Part shown: one piece after another, positions 1 to 11,450 of the stretch | How positions within the stretch are numbered: position 1 is the stretch's first letter | Layout of the letters: the number at the start of each line of letters is the position of its first letter | DNA from: Agapetus fuscipes | Taxonomy: Eukaryota; Arthropoda; Insecta; Trichoptera; Glossosomatidae | Reading direction: 5' to 3' | Length of the DNA: 64,000 bases | Assembly (NCBI GenBank): GCA_951799405.1 | Contig: OX637339.1 | Location: 8,184,001-8,248,000 of the forward strand | Made by a program: the position numbers and the translations under genes | The notes under the pieces: generated by a model | Database searches by the model: none | What the model was told of the DNA's origin: nothing | Seen by the model: only the letters and a program-made list of their open reading frames with translations

Positions 1-121
1 AGTTTTCGCTGGATTCAATTCTGTCTCTGAACCCAGCCATTCGGGTTCGCAGCAACCCATTCCAGGAGGGTAGTTGAGCCGCCACAAACATCCCACTCGC
101 ACTACAGCTCTTCCGCAGTCG

Positions 122-292
122 TAACAATGCTCTATAGAAGCTCTATAGTTTAAATCCCAACGAAGGTGTCAGAAGTGATAATACCGGCAAGATGTACTCA
201 ACCTTCACAAGAAATGAGTACAAGCCCCCTGGAAAGTTGGGAATACCCCCACTTTGACTGAAGTAGTTGGCGTAAGGCCGGCTCTCTTACCT
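122..292 (+). mobile_element. SINE-A copy, diverged
   Basis: The body matches other SINE-A copies: a CCGGCAAG segment, then an AAATGAGTAC segment, then the TTGGCGTAAGGCCGG segment. The tRNA-like head before it is badly decayed. A short ORF on the other strand here is only an antisense reading of the repeat. Confidence 0.7.
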
Positions 293-514
293 GTAAAAAT
301 TCGGCGGGACGGGAGTAGGAAAAATATTGTAAGTGTGGTGTTAGGTTAGTAACCTTACCTGTAAAAGTAATTTTGACCGTAGATGAACAAGCTACGCCAA
401 TTGTATAACAAACGTACAATAACCTTATTAAGAGCTGCATAATTAAAAGTAAGAGCAGCCCCAACGATTTTAAATCGATGAGTGTCGTGAAAAAAGAAGA
501 CTGAGAAAGGATTG

Positions 515-765
515 GATGGACAATCTAATCTAATCTAATCTAAGTTGCAAAGATATATAACATTGGGGATTCACATTACATGGATTCTTACTAGCAGACA
601 CGTACAAGTTCGCGCTTGCGCATGCCGCATGTAAACTTACAATATAGAAACCAAGTCTCAAATGGGCATACATCCTGAAACTATTGCCGACCTTCCCTGA
701 AACAGGGGTGACATGGGCAAAGTGAACCATTTTCTACAGCATGGGTGGTCAGTCGCATACCCAAA
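515..765 (-). mobile_element. Family C short interspersed repeat
   Basis: Minus-strand copy of the commonest repeat in the window. It runs from the TTAGA-type tail (tandem AATCT on the plus strand, 525-543) through the CTTTGCCCATGTCACCCCTG region to the start near 765. An open frame of about 66 codons runs in the family's sense direction, as in some other copies. See the family C findings. Confidence 0.85.
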
Positions 766-959
766 AATTACAAAATTCCTGAAATACAGAATCAATAGGA
801 TATCCAGAGTCATATTAAAAGAAGAGCTTGCAAGAAAAAGACTATGAAGAAATATTCATGTACCGAAAAAAATAGCGGTTGATCTGCAATGTACGCTGCA
901 AAGGTTGTAAAATATTAAATGTTAATTTTAAAAGTGCGTTTTTAACTCTGTTTCAAGGA

Positions 960-1250
960 AGGGTGGAAAAAGGTGCAGGGCTTAGGTATGTTCATTTAAG
1001 TTTGGGATTAAATTGTCTTAAGAATCATATTCTACTCAATCTGAGCTAAGATTTAAACCTAAAACACGATAATTTCATAGTTTTAAAAAATATTTGTAAA
1101 ATAAATTTCTAGTTTTCATAAGACACAGTGGTACTTTCCTACACATACAAACATTGCTTATGTGAAATTACCAATGATTGACATAAGACAAACAAGCATT
1201 AAGGGGACGATGTGTTAGCGCGAACTTACACGTGTCTGCTTGTAGGTGTT
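960..1250 (+). mobile_element. Family C copy interrupted by a MITE A remnant
   Basis: The left part (960-1004) carries the GCAGGGCTTA and GTTCATTT segments. The right part (1210-1245) carries the ATGTGTTAGCGCGAACTTAC segment. Between them lies a degraded MITE A (about 1005-1209) recognised by its CAATCTGAGCTAAG core and CAAACAAGCATTAAGG end. This is a nested insertion. Confidence 0.65.
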
Positions 1251-1729
1251 CATTTGAACATTGAAAGCGCTTAATAAATTTAAAACTTAAATGAAATATT
1301 ACATTAAAGTCCCCAAGCTTCGATACGAATGGGAGTTAAATATGAAGAGGAAGAAGAATTATTTGAAAAATAAAAATAAAGCTAAACAATTAATTTTGTG
1401 CAGGTTTGTATGGATTTATTTATAAAGAGAAAATATGATCCATCGCAAAGCGTGTTTGGCCCGAAGCGGTCTTCATCCAATACCAAACCATTGTATTTTA
1501 ACTTTATTATTTTCATATTATTCGGTACTAAATTTTACAATGTATAATTTCTTTAGCGAATCGATACCTTAAACGTTTATTTTTAAGTATAATATATTTT
1601 TTACCCTCTTCTTCTTCTTCTTTCTCAGATCTACTCTATTCACTCCTGGACGTAGGCCTCCTTCTATCTTCTCCAAAACCAACAAGTAAATTGACAAAGA
1701 CGCTTATATTTTATGACTACCAAAAATGA

Positions 1730-2305
1730 AAAGGGTAACAGGGACAGAACAGAACAGTGACATGTGATTTTTGGTCATGTAATGTCATGTGATGTAACGT
1801 CCTGCGATGTAATTTAATGTGATATAATGTCATGTGATGTAATATCATGAAATTTAATGTCATGTTTTGTAATATCATGTGATTTAATGTCATTAAAAAA
1901 AAAATAGGCTGATTTATTTGGTGATCGCTGTTTTTTTGTGTAACGCACCTTAAGAGCCCTCTGCGAGCTTGGTCGTCGCTGTAGAAAGCGCCAATTCTCA
2001 AGCAAGACCCAGTTGCTGTATCTAAGGCTGGATGGACCTTTAGTGACCAGTCTTTGGTAAATGTTTATGAATTTTTCAACCCAGCGAAGAGCATATTTGA
2101 AAATATAAATATTATATTTGTTGTGCTCCGCCGGGGTTCAAACCCACAACCTTCTATTTACGAGTCCGAAGTGTTACCACTGGACTACGGACCGGTCATG
2201 TGTTGTTATGTCATGTGATGTAATATCACGTGAACTAATGGCATGTGCTGTTATGTCTTGTGATGTAATGTCATGTGTTGTTTTGTCACAGCGCTGTTCT
2301 GTCGT
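1730..2305. repeat. TGATGT-type minisatellite split by a SINE-B
   Basis: Degenerate tandem repeats built on ATGTCATGTGATGTAAT occupy 1735-1895 and resume at 2199-2300. The interval 1905-2198 is a SINE-B. The same motif family recurs at 20690-21055, 23087-23452 and 62765-63290. Open frames across it are low-complexity artefacts of the repeat. Confidence 0.85.
1905..2198 (-). mobile_element. SINE-B, near full length, inside minisatellite
   Basis: On the minus strand it starts GACCGGTCCGTAGTCCAGTG (tRNA-like A-box region) and continues with a B-box-like GGTTTGAACCCC. It then has the GGTCTTTGGTAAA and GCTTGAGAATTGGCGC body segments and ends ATAAATCAGCCTA followed by an A/T run. Target duplications cannot be read because the target is itself repetitive. 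Confidence 0.85.
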
Positions 2306-2957
2306 TTAACCATTACAAACCATTTCATTTAGTATAATATGAGGGAAGCCTCGTACCATCTTATTAGTTCAGAAATAAAAACAAAGCACTAATTTATGAT
2401 TCATAAATTATAATCAAAAATTATTTGGAGTAAAATGATTCTCGGAAAGAATTAGATCGAACCGGATTCCGGATCTCTTCAACTTTTGGCAGTTTTAATA
2501 ATGACTGGGTAAACCTTAGTCACTCCCAGAAGGTAAACAGCACTCGGCATGATGTATCAGGGACTTAGAAATACAGAGAGCTACAACTTAATACTTGTAT
2601 TTTGATGTTCTGGGTAATTTTGCACAACGAAACCAAATGAATACTTTTTGTCTAGGTAATATAATCTCTATTTGTATTGAAAATATAAGCTGTTATTGTG
2701 TTTCATTTATAGGAAGTTTGGTTCTGTATTACAATAATTTTCATGGCGCTATATCTGAGAGGTACTGGGAATGATGAAGATTTCCGTAAGAATGGATTAT
2801 GTTTTTCAAACTGTTCTTTAAGTTAACATCCGTGCTCGCTTTTTGAATTTTTAAATATTTGCTAACAAGAAAAATTATATTAACAAGCTACCTGATTTTA
2901 ATATAGATTATAACTTTTATTATTTATTATTCATTATGTAATATTGTATAGTTTTTG

Positions 2958-3492
2958 TTCATTGACTTATAGTTTGGTATGAGGCCTACCACCCATACTG
3001 TAACAAATGGTTCTCTTTGCCAATGACACCCCAGTTCCAGGTTAAGTCGTGAAGAGTTTCAGGGCTTGTGTTCAATTGAGATTAGGTTTTATGTTATAAG
3101 TCCACATGCCGAACTTGCATGTGCCTGCTTGCGGGCATGGATTCAATCATCATCACCTTCTAAAGGCAGCACCTTATTGTGTCAGCCATTTGTCTCTGTC
3201 TGTTGCCATCCTAGTGAGATGCGAATGAGAGGAGACATCCATGAGCCGCTTCACATCCTTGAAGTACGAAGTTCTCTGAGCGACCTCTAGTTCATCTTCC
3301 TAAGATTTTGACTTCGAAGATGTAGTTAAAAAATGTGCTATGTCTAATCGAGTGCCCCATTAGCTTGGCTTTCCTCTTTTAAATGTGACTTATAAGCTCT
3401 CTTCTCTCTTCTACGTTTCGACCCATGATGTCTTGGACAATGCATTAAATATCAGCCTTAAATTTTAATATATCTTTGCAACTTAGATAATA
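2958..3492 (+). mobile_element. Family C copy split by about 300 bp
   Basis: The 5' part is at 2958-3140, ending in the GCGGGCATG segment. The 3' part, with ATATCTTTGCAACTTAGATA, is at 3450-3492. The intervening 3141-3449 is unrelated to family C. It could be an inserted fragment of another retroelement, but I do not recognise it. Confidence 0.7.
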
Positions 3493-3834
3493 GAAAGAAA
3501 TATGAATTTCATCCATAACACTTACCTACTCTTATGTTAACCCGTCACAGTCCCCCTGCGGCAATTTTGTGGTTTAGATGTGTAAGCCGATCTGGCGGGC
3601 ACGTTGCACGATGATCTGTCATGAGATGTGCCGCCATGATACCTGTAATCATCGTCATCATCATCATCATCATCAGCATCACCGGTGGGCAGCCCGTGTG
3701 AATGCGGCTGCTAGCGCTAATACGAAGATTAGGGTGTGCGCGAGCGCTGAGTGCACTGATGCCGGTCCATTAACGAGACTGTGAATTGGAGTGGTAACAT
3801 AAGAATAAAATCATCGTCAAGAATCTGTAACTAT

Positions 3835-4060
3835 CTGTCGTCATTTCGCTAGGGGTAGCCAGAGCCTCAGTTTTTTCCTATCTTTGTATACCTCTTTCAA
3901 TTCATTCATAAGAACCACATTTTTCATGCATTTCCTTCTCTTACATTCGCTTTGTATATCCGATTTTTTCACAATTTCATCAATCATACTGTTAACGGTC
4001 TTCCTTTTCCTCTTTTCCCTGGAATCGAAACAATAAACGTTGTAAACAGTGAAAACAATT
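3835..4060 (-). pseudogene. LINE reverse-transcriptase C-terminal remnant (LINE-1 type)
   Basis: The minus-strand frame ends with residues matching the tail of the better copy at 49797-50069: a KRRKC motif, then a MKELKEV-like stretch, then DRKK. The upstream part is scrambled. The gene end is followed by a GCTAGGGGTAGCCAGAGCCTC block shared by several fragments. It is a truncated, non-functional remnant. Confidence 0.7.
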
Positions 4061-4062
4061 GA

Positions 4063-4395
4063 GGAATAAACGCAACGCAACTCAGCTACATGTATAGCGT
4101 AACTTTTTGCCGCATTCATTCAGAAGGGGTCACGAGTGTAACCTATATACCTACTTTTAAAGATATGAGAGTCGATTTAAGCTAACCACTTCAGTTAAAA
4201 TGGGAGTTTACCAGCTCTCGAGGGGACTTGTACCTACTCATTTTTTGTGAAACCTTAGTAAATTGTATAATCTACTCGTATTTTGGGTGTAAAATGAGCC
4301 CAGAAACGGGAAATCATTTCTGACACCCTCGGTGAGATTCGAACCCGAGCTCTTGGCATGCAATGTAAGCACTCTACCAACTGAGAATGTGAGCA
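4063..4395 (-). mobile_element. SINE-A, near full length
   Basis: The tRNA-like head is at the right end (B-box GGTTCGAATCTCACCGAG read on minus, A-box CTCAGTTGGTAGAGTGC). The body runs left to the GTAGCTGAGTTGCGTTGCG tail. It directly abuts the LINE remnant on its left. Confidence 0.85.
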
Positions 4396-4439
4396 ACCGG
4401 ACAGCTTATTGTTCTTAGATGACTGTAACAGTTACTGTA

Positions 4440-4572
4440 ACTCTGTTATCATTCCGCTAGGGATGGCTAGAGCCTCTGCAGATTTGCCTACATTTTTTCC
4501 TATATTTTTATTTTCCTAATTCATTCATATCCATCATCTTTCTCATACTTTTCCGTCTCTTACATTCGCTTT
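4440..4572 (-). pseudogene. LINE-1 type 3'-end fragment
   Basis: It shares the GCTAGGGATGGCTAGAGCCTC block and the following CTCATACTT/TACATTCGCTTT region with the copies at 3835-4060 and 49780-50080. Only the last part of the coding region and 3' end remain. Confidence 0.6.
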
Positions 4573-4574
4573 CG

Positions 4575-4630
4575 ATGATGTAGGGGAAAACGTGGCATGA
4601 AGTTACATTATATGTGTAGCTAAGAAGCAT
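4575..4630 (+). mobile_element. SINE-A 3' end fragment
   Basis: Matches the terminal AAGTTACATTATATGTGTAGC segment of SINE-A only. Confidence 0.5.
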
Positions 4631-5096
4631 TTCTTATCGTTCTACACCATCAATACTGTTGCAAACAAATAAAACAAATAAGGCCACTTTTTGTTGTCAA
4701 TATTTCCGTTACGAGTTTTCTTCTCGCATACTTCCATAAGTGTCCGTTAGTAGCTCTGCTACGCTTTTGGCTTGGCGTGAGAACGCCCTCGGCCATGCTA
4801 TAAATAATAATCTGATTTTGATGAATGCAATCAGACGTAGAGCGCGTAACATTGTTGTTATTATAATATCTGACTGTTGGGATTGGTATGTGCTGGGCTC
4901 CGTTTATAATCTAAATTGCCAAGTTATCTTGGCCTTTTTTTCATAGAAGAGAAATGCAATTCACCAACCTAACTCACCAGCCAGTTGTCAATGTCGGTGT
5001 TATGTCCGTAGGAGTCTAGTCGCTGTTCTTGACTAGCGTATTTGGAACAGAATACGTTGGTACGAATCACGTCTGGCCCATCTGACTATAACTACA

Positions 5097-5278
5097 ACCC
5101 TGGTGCAACAGATGGCATTGCATGCACACAAGCTTCTGCTTTCGAATGAAGATAATTGGCCAGGCAAAATAGGTGAATTTAATTTCTCTTCACAAAGTCT
5201 TTTTTAAAGCTGTCTTCATTCGAAAGCAGAAGCTTGAGTGCATGCAACTGCGTCTGTTGAACCAGGGTCAAACTTATT
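5097..5278. mobile_element. MITE-like element with about 55-bp inverted repeats
   Basis: The left arm starts ACCCTGGTGCAACAGA and contains AAGCTTCTGCTTTCGAATGA. The right arm is its inverse with a few mismatches. The centre contains GGCCAGGCAAAATAGGTGAA, a piece also seen near 28770 and 11505. No coding capacity. No clear target duplication. Confidence 0.75.
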
Positions 5279-5394
5279 GTCGATAGGACAAGGCCGGGCT
5301 CGAACCGACGTTTTTCCAAATACGAGTCCCAACACCTTATCCCTTCGACCATCCCAGCGACTTATCAGCTGTTTAAAGCTCATATTTAATCCAC

Positions 5395-5510
5395 GCCCTT
5401 AAGAAAACGTGTGAAAGTTCGCGTTTACAAATGCTGCATGTGTAATCACAAATTAAAATCCAAACCGCTAATAAACAAAGGCCCTGCAACTTTTGACAAC
5501 TTTAATAGAT
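5395..5510 (-). mobile_element. Family C fragment
   Basis: Contains the inverse of the GCATGTGTAAGCGCGAAC segment and neighbouring body. Both ends are degraded. Confidence 0.6.
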
Positions 5511-5624
5511 CCATGTAATTCCAACGCCTTTGGGAAATTTTGAAAAAAGCCGCCCATGTCGATTTGTTTGAATAATACGAGTATGTCATTTTATACTAAC
5601 GTATATCTGGCACGTATAATTGGC

Positions 5625-5790
5625 ACGAAGCCATACCTACTGTAAAAACTGGTTCACTTTGCCGATGCCATCCCAGCTTCAGCGAAGGTCGGCGAAATCT
5701 GCAGGGTGCAAGTTCATTTGAGATTTAAAAAAAAAAAAATTCTGCACATGCAGACACTTATGTGCGAAATCACACGTGTTACAATTAAAA
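5625..5790 (+). mobile_element. Family C fragment
   Basis: Matches the GGTTCACTTTGCCGATGCCA, AAGGTCGGC and TTCATTTGAGATTT segments in order. The 3' tail is missing. Confidence 0.7.
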
Positions 5791-5859
5791 AAAAACACGT
5801 ATCAGAAGGAGACTATTTACAACAATATTTGGAACCACTGTTAAAAGAGTTAATATAGG

Positions 5860-6010
5860 ATGATTTATTTGTTGTGCGCATCACACCTCAAGAGCCCTCT
5901 GCAAGATTGATCGTCACTGTCGAAAGCGTCAATTCTCAAGCAAGACTCAGTTGCTCAAGGGCTGGATGGACCTTCGGTGACCGGTCTTTGGTAGAGTTTT
6001 ATGAATTTAT
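5860..6010 (-). mobile_element. SINE-B, head missing
   Basis: Carries CCTCAAGAGCCCTCTGC, AATTCTCAAGCAAGAC and GGACCTTCGGTGACCGGTCT, the 3' half of SINE-B in minus orientation. It is replaced at 6010 by a local tandem repeat. Confidence 0.8.
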
Positions 6011-6035
6011 TACTAAACTATAATAAACAATAGAT

Positions 6036-6370
6036 TATATTATATACCAGTATTTTTTCCATAAAGCTATACATCAGAAAAAGACTACTCACAAAATTAT
6101 TTGAAAAAAACTAACACAGTTTTTTGAAATCATTTTAAAAACAGTTGGTACCTACTCATAAAGGTTTATTGAATTGATTATATACCTACCAGTTATTTCT
6201 GAACATTTCTCTCTGCAGTTACCATAAAGCTATGTATCAAGAAAATACTCTTCACAAAATTATTTGAAAAAAAAAACATTATGAAAACAGTTGGTACTCA
6301 TTATGGTATATAGAAATGATTATATACCAGTAATCCCTCTGCATTTCCCTCTCCAGTTTCCACGCAGCTA
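6036..6370. repeat. Tandem repeat, unit about 141 bp, 2.4 copies
   Basis: Units start at about 6036, 6178 and 6319 with ATTATATACC. The first two share CATAAAGCTATRYATCA, CACAAAATTATTTGAAAAAA and AAAACAGTTGGTAC. Diverged copies, no coding sense. A short minisatellite (unit about 21 bp, ATGTACCTGCTTCCATCTC) follows at 6456-6520. Confidence 0.75.
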
Positions 6371-6749
6371 TCTCCGAGGAGGCAGTACACCAGGAGACTC
6401 CTGAGCCGTCTGTTTCTGGCAGCACGATCAGCCCGAGGGCTTCTCCCACGGTCCTCCATGTACCTGCTTCCATCTCATGTACCTGCTTCCATCTCATGTA
6501 CCTCCTTCCATCTTATGTACTCCGCTTATGTACTGGTTGCAGCATGCGCGGACGCACGAGCTTAAAATATGATGATGATGATGATGCTGATGAAGGAGTG
6601 GGGATGGATGGTCAGTGGAAAGATGTGCAGTGGTGGAGATCGAAGAATTTATAAAATTTCGTATGAATTCAAAATGAAAATATTTCAAGAAAAAACATTT
6701 TATTTTTTGGTCGCAACATTTTTATTTGAATAATTATATACCTACTCGT

Positions 6750-6860
6750 ATTGATGATTTATTTGGTGAGAGCTTTTTTCTCGTAAATCATTGTTTTGTC
6801 GTCGCTATAGAATCGCCAATTCTCAAGCAAGACCCAATTGTTGTAAGGCTGCCTTCTCTT
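6750..6860 (-). mobile_element. SINE-B 3' fragment
   Basis: Contains GATTTATTTGGTGAGAGC and CCAATTCTCAAGCAAGACCC in minus orientation. The rest is lost. Confidence 0.65.
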
Positions 6861-6869
6861 TTTTTTTAA

Positions 6870-8025
6870 TTTGTCACTATTTTTTACTTCAAAAAATTCG
6901 GAAAAATTACAGTATAATGAGTAAATAAAACAGTAATTTTGTTTAAAATTTCTTAATACCGACACAAAACATTAACAATATATTTTTTAATTAAAGGTTT
7001 ATTATTGGTGACCACAAAAAGGCACAACTCCCAACAAACAATAATCTTTTTACATACGAGTTAATAAATAATTTGAATGGTTAGACCACCGAAGAAGGCG
7101 CGAAAGCAAGCAGTCTGGGTCACAGGAGGCAGAAGTGGCAAAAATAGATTCTTGGGATCTATGAAAAGAAGAAGAGCAAATTGAAGTGATTTAAATAATG
7201 CACTAAGGTACCACTATACAAAAGACATTAAATGCCACGCACGGTAAATACGATAAGATGAGGGTGTCGTGTGAGCTGTGTAGAATTATTTGCTGGTTTT
7301 TTAATTATTTCAATTATGCTTTTTGTACCAAGATGTATCATGTTACAACTGTTTGTTTGTTATTTAAATAAAAATAAATTGAAAATATATTCTGGTTCTT
7401 TCCTAAAAAAAACATATTGTGGAAAAAATCTCCACACGCGTCCACTGTATGCAAACGTTTTCAGATGGGTCCGTTTATATGGGAGGGCCCAAAATTCAAC
7501 CAAAGGACGTCCCTACGACGTTTTCAGGGTCCCACCTCCCATGCAACGGGCCCCAAACAGTCGCAACATTCCCAGGATCGTAGCAGAGGTCCCAAAAGAC
7601 CTCAGGGGATCAGGAATTAGTCCCAGATACCCTCAGAAGCGCGTGGGATGGAATCTTAAAGGAATTTTAGCTATTGTTTTTTTAGAAACCTTCATTTAAA
7701 CTGCGCATATCTTTATCTTTTTCAAAAATTTATTAACAAAATTTTCTTCTAGTGTCTCTATAGTGAACATTGATAAACATCATAGCAATTTGTCTCTTCG
7801 ACACTGCTATGCCAAAGAGGTATCTTGTCCTATTATGAGGTTCATCAACCAGGATATTCAACAGGACAAATCCTGAAGGACGAAGGTATTAGTTAAATCC
7901 AGAGGAAGTTTACAGATCATTATGGAACAGCAGGCGTAAGAAATGAAAAATGAAAAACGATAGATAGGAACCGTTGACAGAGGTTGATAAAAAAGGCCAA
8001 GATGCTTGATGATAAAATTGAAACC
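6870..8025. other. No gene recognised
   Basis: AT-rich DNA with a GC-richer island at 7430-7650 that holds an open frame of 142 codons (7271-7699) rich in Pro, Arg and Gly. I recognise no family and see no splice or start context that favours translation. A weakly similar GC-richer patch lies near 57280-57360, so it may be repeat-derived. Confidence 0.4.
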
Positions 8026-8030
8026 ACTAA

Positions 8031-8145
8031 GGCCCGGTATTTTCAACGTTAGCATAGCGACTTTATAGTGAATAAAAAGGAAGCACTTATTCAAATCGTG
8101 TGGGTAGCTTAAAGTCACGTAATGTAATGTTGAAAATACCGGGCC
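8031..8145. mobile_element. MITE F, 115 bp
   Basis: Inverted ends GGCCCGGTATTTTCAAC at left and the exact inverse at right, with pairing continuing inward (CGACTTTATAGTG versus TAAAGTCACG). The flank is TAA on the left and CAA on the right, which could be a mutated 3-bp target duplication of the PIF/Harbinger type (inference). Confidence 0.75.
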
Positions 8146-8149
8146 CAAG

Positions 8150-8750
8150 TTTTCAGTCAGCTTACAGTCTATTTCTCCAAAGACTTAAACCGAACCGCTC
8201 TGAGCCCCATTTAATGAATAATGTTGTAAAATTCACCAGTGAAATCGGACCATAAAACCTACAATCAAAACCATAAAATGATTACGATCAAAACAGTTGA
8301 ACTTTTAAAAAAAAAGTGTGTGGGCAGTTGTCCATTTTCTCACAGTTTCCATAGTGATTGTTATTAAATAATAACAATACTAGCTCAAGTATAAAACTTA
8401 AGCTTATACTCAACCACAGCGTAAACCAAAAAATGTATACGGAAAGTAAAAAAGCGCCGCTTGGTTCTATAGATTTTTGGCAAAACGCAATGGGGGAGTT
8501 CTGCAGTTTATCTGGTAATATGGATAAATGGTGGCCCATTAGAGAGGGAGTCAGACAGACTTGTATATAGAGAGACAGACAGATAGATAGAGAGAGATAA
8601 AGGCAGAAAGAGAGAGGAAGAGGAGATTTGTGTCCCAGCGATGCTCGCAGTGCGCATGCGGCTGTATCATTATGAAATACTTCTGTCTAATGAGGCGCAC
8701 AGAAGCGTAACCCCAACATTGGGGAATGGGAAATGTTAGAAAAATTGTGA
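8150..8750. other. No gene recognised
   Basis: Contains one diverged copy of a dispersed motif (family J, about 8385-8470, minus) and a GATA/GAGA-rich microsatellite at 8540-8620. Short open frames look random. Confidence 0.4.
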
Positions 8751-8752
8751 TC

Positions 8753-8825
8753 TGTCCGTAGTCCAATGGTAAAACTTGTGACTCGAAAATGGAAGGTTGT
8801 GGGTTCGAACTACAGTCAATCCTAA
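8753..8825 (+). mobile_element. SINE-B tRNA-like head only
   Basis: CTGTCCGTAGTCCAATGG followed by GGAAGGTTGTGGGTTCGAAC, which are the A-box and B-box regions of SINE-B. It is cut off after the B-box. Confidence 0.75.
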
Positions 8826-9159
8826 TAACATACCAAGAAAATTAGAAAAATGCAATTATTTGCGACCTCAGATGTCTCGTTGACCGGCCTACGTTATTCC
8901 TTTCACGAAGTCTACTGGACGATCATTGATACAGTTTTTTTTTGTGTACAGCCGGTGGCCGTGTTCAAAAAAAAAATCCCGTTGTTTTTAAAAATATGTT
9001 TCTTATACTTTTTTTTTTTTTTAATTTTTTTTTTTATTAGACAAACAAACAGTTATACATGTAATATATGGGATAAACAACATAGTTATACAATTTCAAA
9101 AACCAGCAAAGTTTGCAAACATACTGTAGTTTAATTTCGTTTACAGCTTAATTAAGAAG

Positions 9160-9490
9160 GAGAAACAAGAAAAATTTGGAAAGTAATATGAGAAAAATGA
9201 AGAAGAAGAAAGAAAAAAACAAAGAGAAAACAACTATTAACTGAATCATCACATAAAGAGAGGAAAAGGAATGGGGGGAAGAAAATACTTTATGGCCTTA
9301 GTAAAGAAGTGACATTAATGAAAAAAATCACGCGTGTTAAATATTTTTTTATCTTAATTTTAAAGTTAGTTTTTTTATATAACTTAAAAAATGACGAAAA
9401 ATATGAAAAAAACTGTTTTCAAGAATTAAATAAGTTAATTAGTTTCAGTTTTTTCATATTATCGCAAAAACTATTCACATTATTCTATTA
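9160..9490. repeat. Fragment related to the inner arm of the 5.68-kb inverted-repeat element
   Basis: ATTAATGAAAAAAATCACGC and the TTATCTTAATTTTAAAGTTAG segment (about 9315-9400) resemble 48635-48705 and 52455-52535. The surrounding sequence is A-rich and not recognised. Confidence 0.45.
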
Positions 9491-9499
9491 AAAATCACA

Positions 9500-10000
9500 C
9501 TACAAACTAAATCATCACTCCAGCATCATCAGCTGGCCGTGTGATCCTAAAACTTTTATTCAAGATCATCACCGTCTTACCCGGTCGTAGTCGTCTAGCA
9601 CATAAAGCTTAAAACTCTTTAACAGGGTGGGACTGTCATGTACTATGTAGGTAGGTTTACACCTAACCGATTTTGATTTCCTAAAACTCCTGCACATTTT
9701 TTTTAAATCTTTCACGGTTTTTTTGCGTGACTCCTCTGCGTCCGCTTTAGTTTCGGTGTAATGGCACCCCTGCCCCTCGCGACCCCGCCTCGGGCCCGCT
9801 CTGCCCGCCTGGGAATCCACGCCACGGGCACACCTCTGACCAGCACAACCCGAATACAGCATAACAGCATCTGGACACGGATAATCTCCCCGAGGTATTC
9901 GGGGAATTTAGTGTGGGAACGTCTCACATGCTGAAGAAGTAAAGATACTTTATTGTGACGTGTATGTACAAAACACCCGTGTAAGAGTTGTACCTACAGG
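9500..10000. other. No gene recognised, GC-richer block
   Basis: A GC-richer block at 9740-9900 gives two overlapping minus-strand frames (9569-9862 and 9712-9927) rich in Arg and Gly. No motif is visible. Compositional contrast with its surroundings suggests an old insertion, but no ends can be defined. Confidence 0.3.
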
Positions 10001-10004
10001 TAAT

Positions 10005-10262
10005 ATTAACATGTTCTTTCAGCATGGATACTCCATCTATAATCTAAACATTTTAGATTCATATTAAGTGCATGCCCACAAGGAGACACGTGTAAGTTCG
10101 AGCTTACAAATGCTGAATGTGTAATGACAAATTGAAATCCAAACCTTAAATGAACATAAGCCCTGTAACTTTTGCCTGCCTTCCCTGAAACAGAAGTGAC
10201 AAAATGAACCATTTTTTACAGTATGCTTCGTCAGCCTCCTACCAACCTATCAGTCAAGGAGC
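10005..10262 (-). mobile_element. Family C copy
   Basis: Nearly full length. It has the ATCTATAATCTAA tail side at left and the CCTACCAACCTATCAGTCAAGGA start at right. The sense-direction frame stays open for about 68 codons. Confidence 0.85.
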
Positions 10263-10552
10263 ATAAAAAAATATAAACGATTTACAAATAAAATTTTAAG
10301 AAACAACTTAAAAATAAAATTAAAATTAAAGTTAAACAGAAAATTCAATGCCCTAGCCGCCAACATTGCATTTCATAATTCTTTCATTTCATTCAGAGAC
10401 ATAATCTTTTTCATTCATTCTCGCTTTTGTTATGACTCCGAATATCCACCATGAAATATAAAAGAATTTAAACGTGAAACTAAAGAGAACAATCCTACTT
10501 TTACTGTTAATTGCAACTAAGCTACACATCCAGCATTGTACAAACTTGTATT

Positions 10553-10760
10553 GAGGGTGCTCCATGCTGTAAAAACTTGGTTCACTTTTGCTAATGCCAC
10601 TCCGGTTTTAGTAACAGGCAGAAGGAGATCCAAAGATTATGTTCGTGTGAAATCTGGTTTATTTTGTAAGTACACATTCAGATAGTGATAGCGCGAACTT
10701 ACATGTACGTGCTTGTTGGAGTGCAATAATTAAGAGCCTTAAATTGCAACTTAGAGATTA
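10553..10760 (+). mobile_element. Family C copy, diverged
   Basis: GGTTCACTTTTGCTAATGCC, GTTCGTGTGAAATCTGG and GCGCGAACTTACATG segments in order, ending near 10760. Confidence 0.7.
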
Positions 10761-10764
10761 CAGA

Positions 10765-10855
10765 GTATTGCTTGCAAAATCGGCGCTGAATAGCAACGAA
10801 CGCAGAAGGCTCTTGTGGTATGATTCGCACAAAAACAGCGCTTCACGAATAAGTT
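10765..10855 (+). mobile_element. SINE-B 3' fragment
   Basis: GCAGAAGGCTCTTGTGGTAT and CACAAAAACAGCGCTTCAC match the SINE-B 3' region. Confidence 0.6.
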
Positions 10856-11344
10856 ACTTCGAAAATTAAGTATGCTCATTTTTATTTCTAAGTTAATTTA
10901 TTCATTTCGACATTCGGTTAGTTAATTCAAGCATTTCAATTCTGAAACACATTTCATACCGGAAATTCAGCCCGAAACCTCAATTTCCACAATGGCTTTA
11001 TTCGGCGGAATGAACCAGATACCATCTGGATCACAATTAAGATAGCTCAGAGCTTAACTTTGTAAATTTGGAGTATCTTTTCCGAGCATTTGCATTGCAT
11101 GTCTGCAGTCCAATGAAATTATGCTTACATTTTCATATAAGGTAACATGTTAATAAGGGATGAAGCTATGGAGAACCTTTTATTTTCAGAAATTTATGTT
11201 GCACCACTTAGGTATACTTTGAATAAATGATTTGTTTTTTTTTCATTGGGCTCTTTTGCAAATATAATTAGAGTTTAAAAAAAAAACATAAACTATGGAG
11301 AAATAAAACATCAAGTAAAATCAATAAAAGATATTCACAAAAAT

Positions 11345-11450
11345 AAAAAGCATTTCTGAAATGGAAAGGATGAAATGGTGGCAGCTGTGCAGAGGCTCTG
11401 GCCACCCCTAGATGAAAGGCGACAGAGTTACAGTTACAGTACAAGGCTGA
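11345..11450 (+). pseudogene. LINE-1 type 3'-end fragment
   Basis: GGCAGCTGTGCAGAGGCTCT, GGCCACCCCTAG and CGACAGAGTTACAG match the end of the LINE at 49780-50080. The reading frame is lost upstream. Confidence 0.6.

Noticed and set aside
3578..3784. His-rich protein at 3578-3784 and 6494-6688
   Set aside because: The histidine runs come from ATC/GAT microsatellites.
7271..7699. A 142-codon host gene
   Set aside because: No domain, no splice or promoter evidence, unusual composition. Probably a chance frame in a GC-richer repeat remnant.
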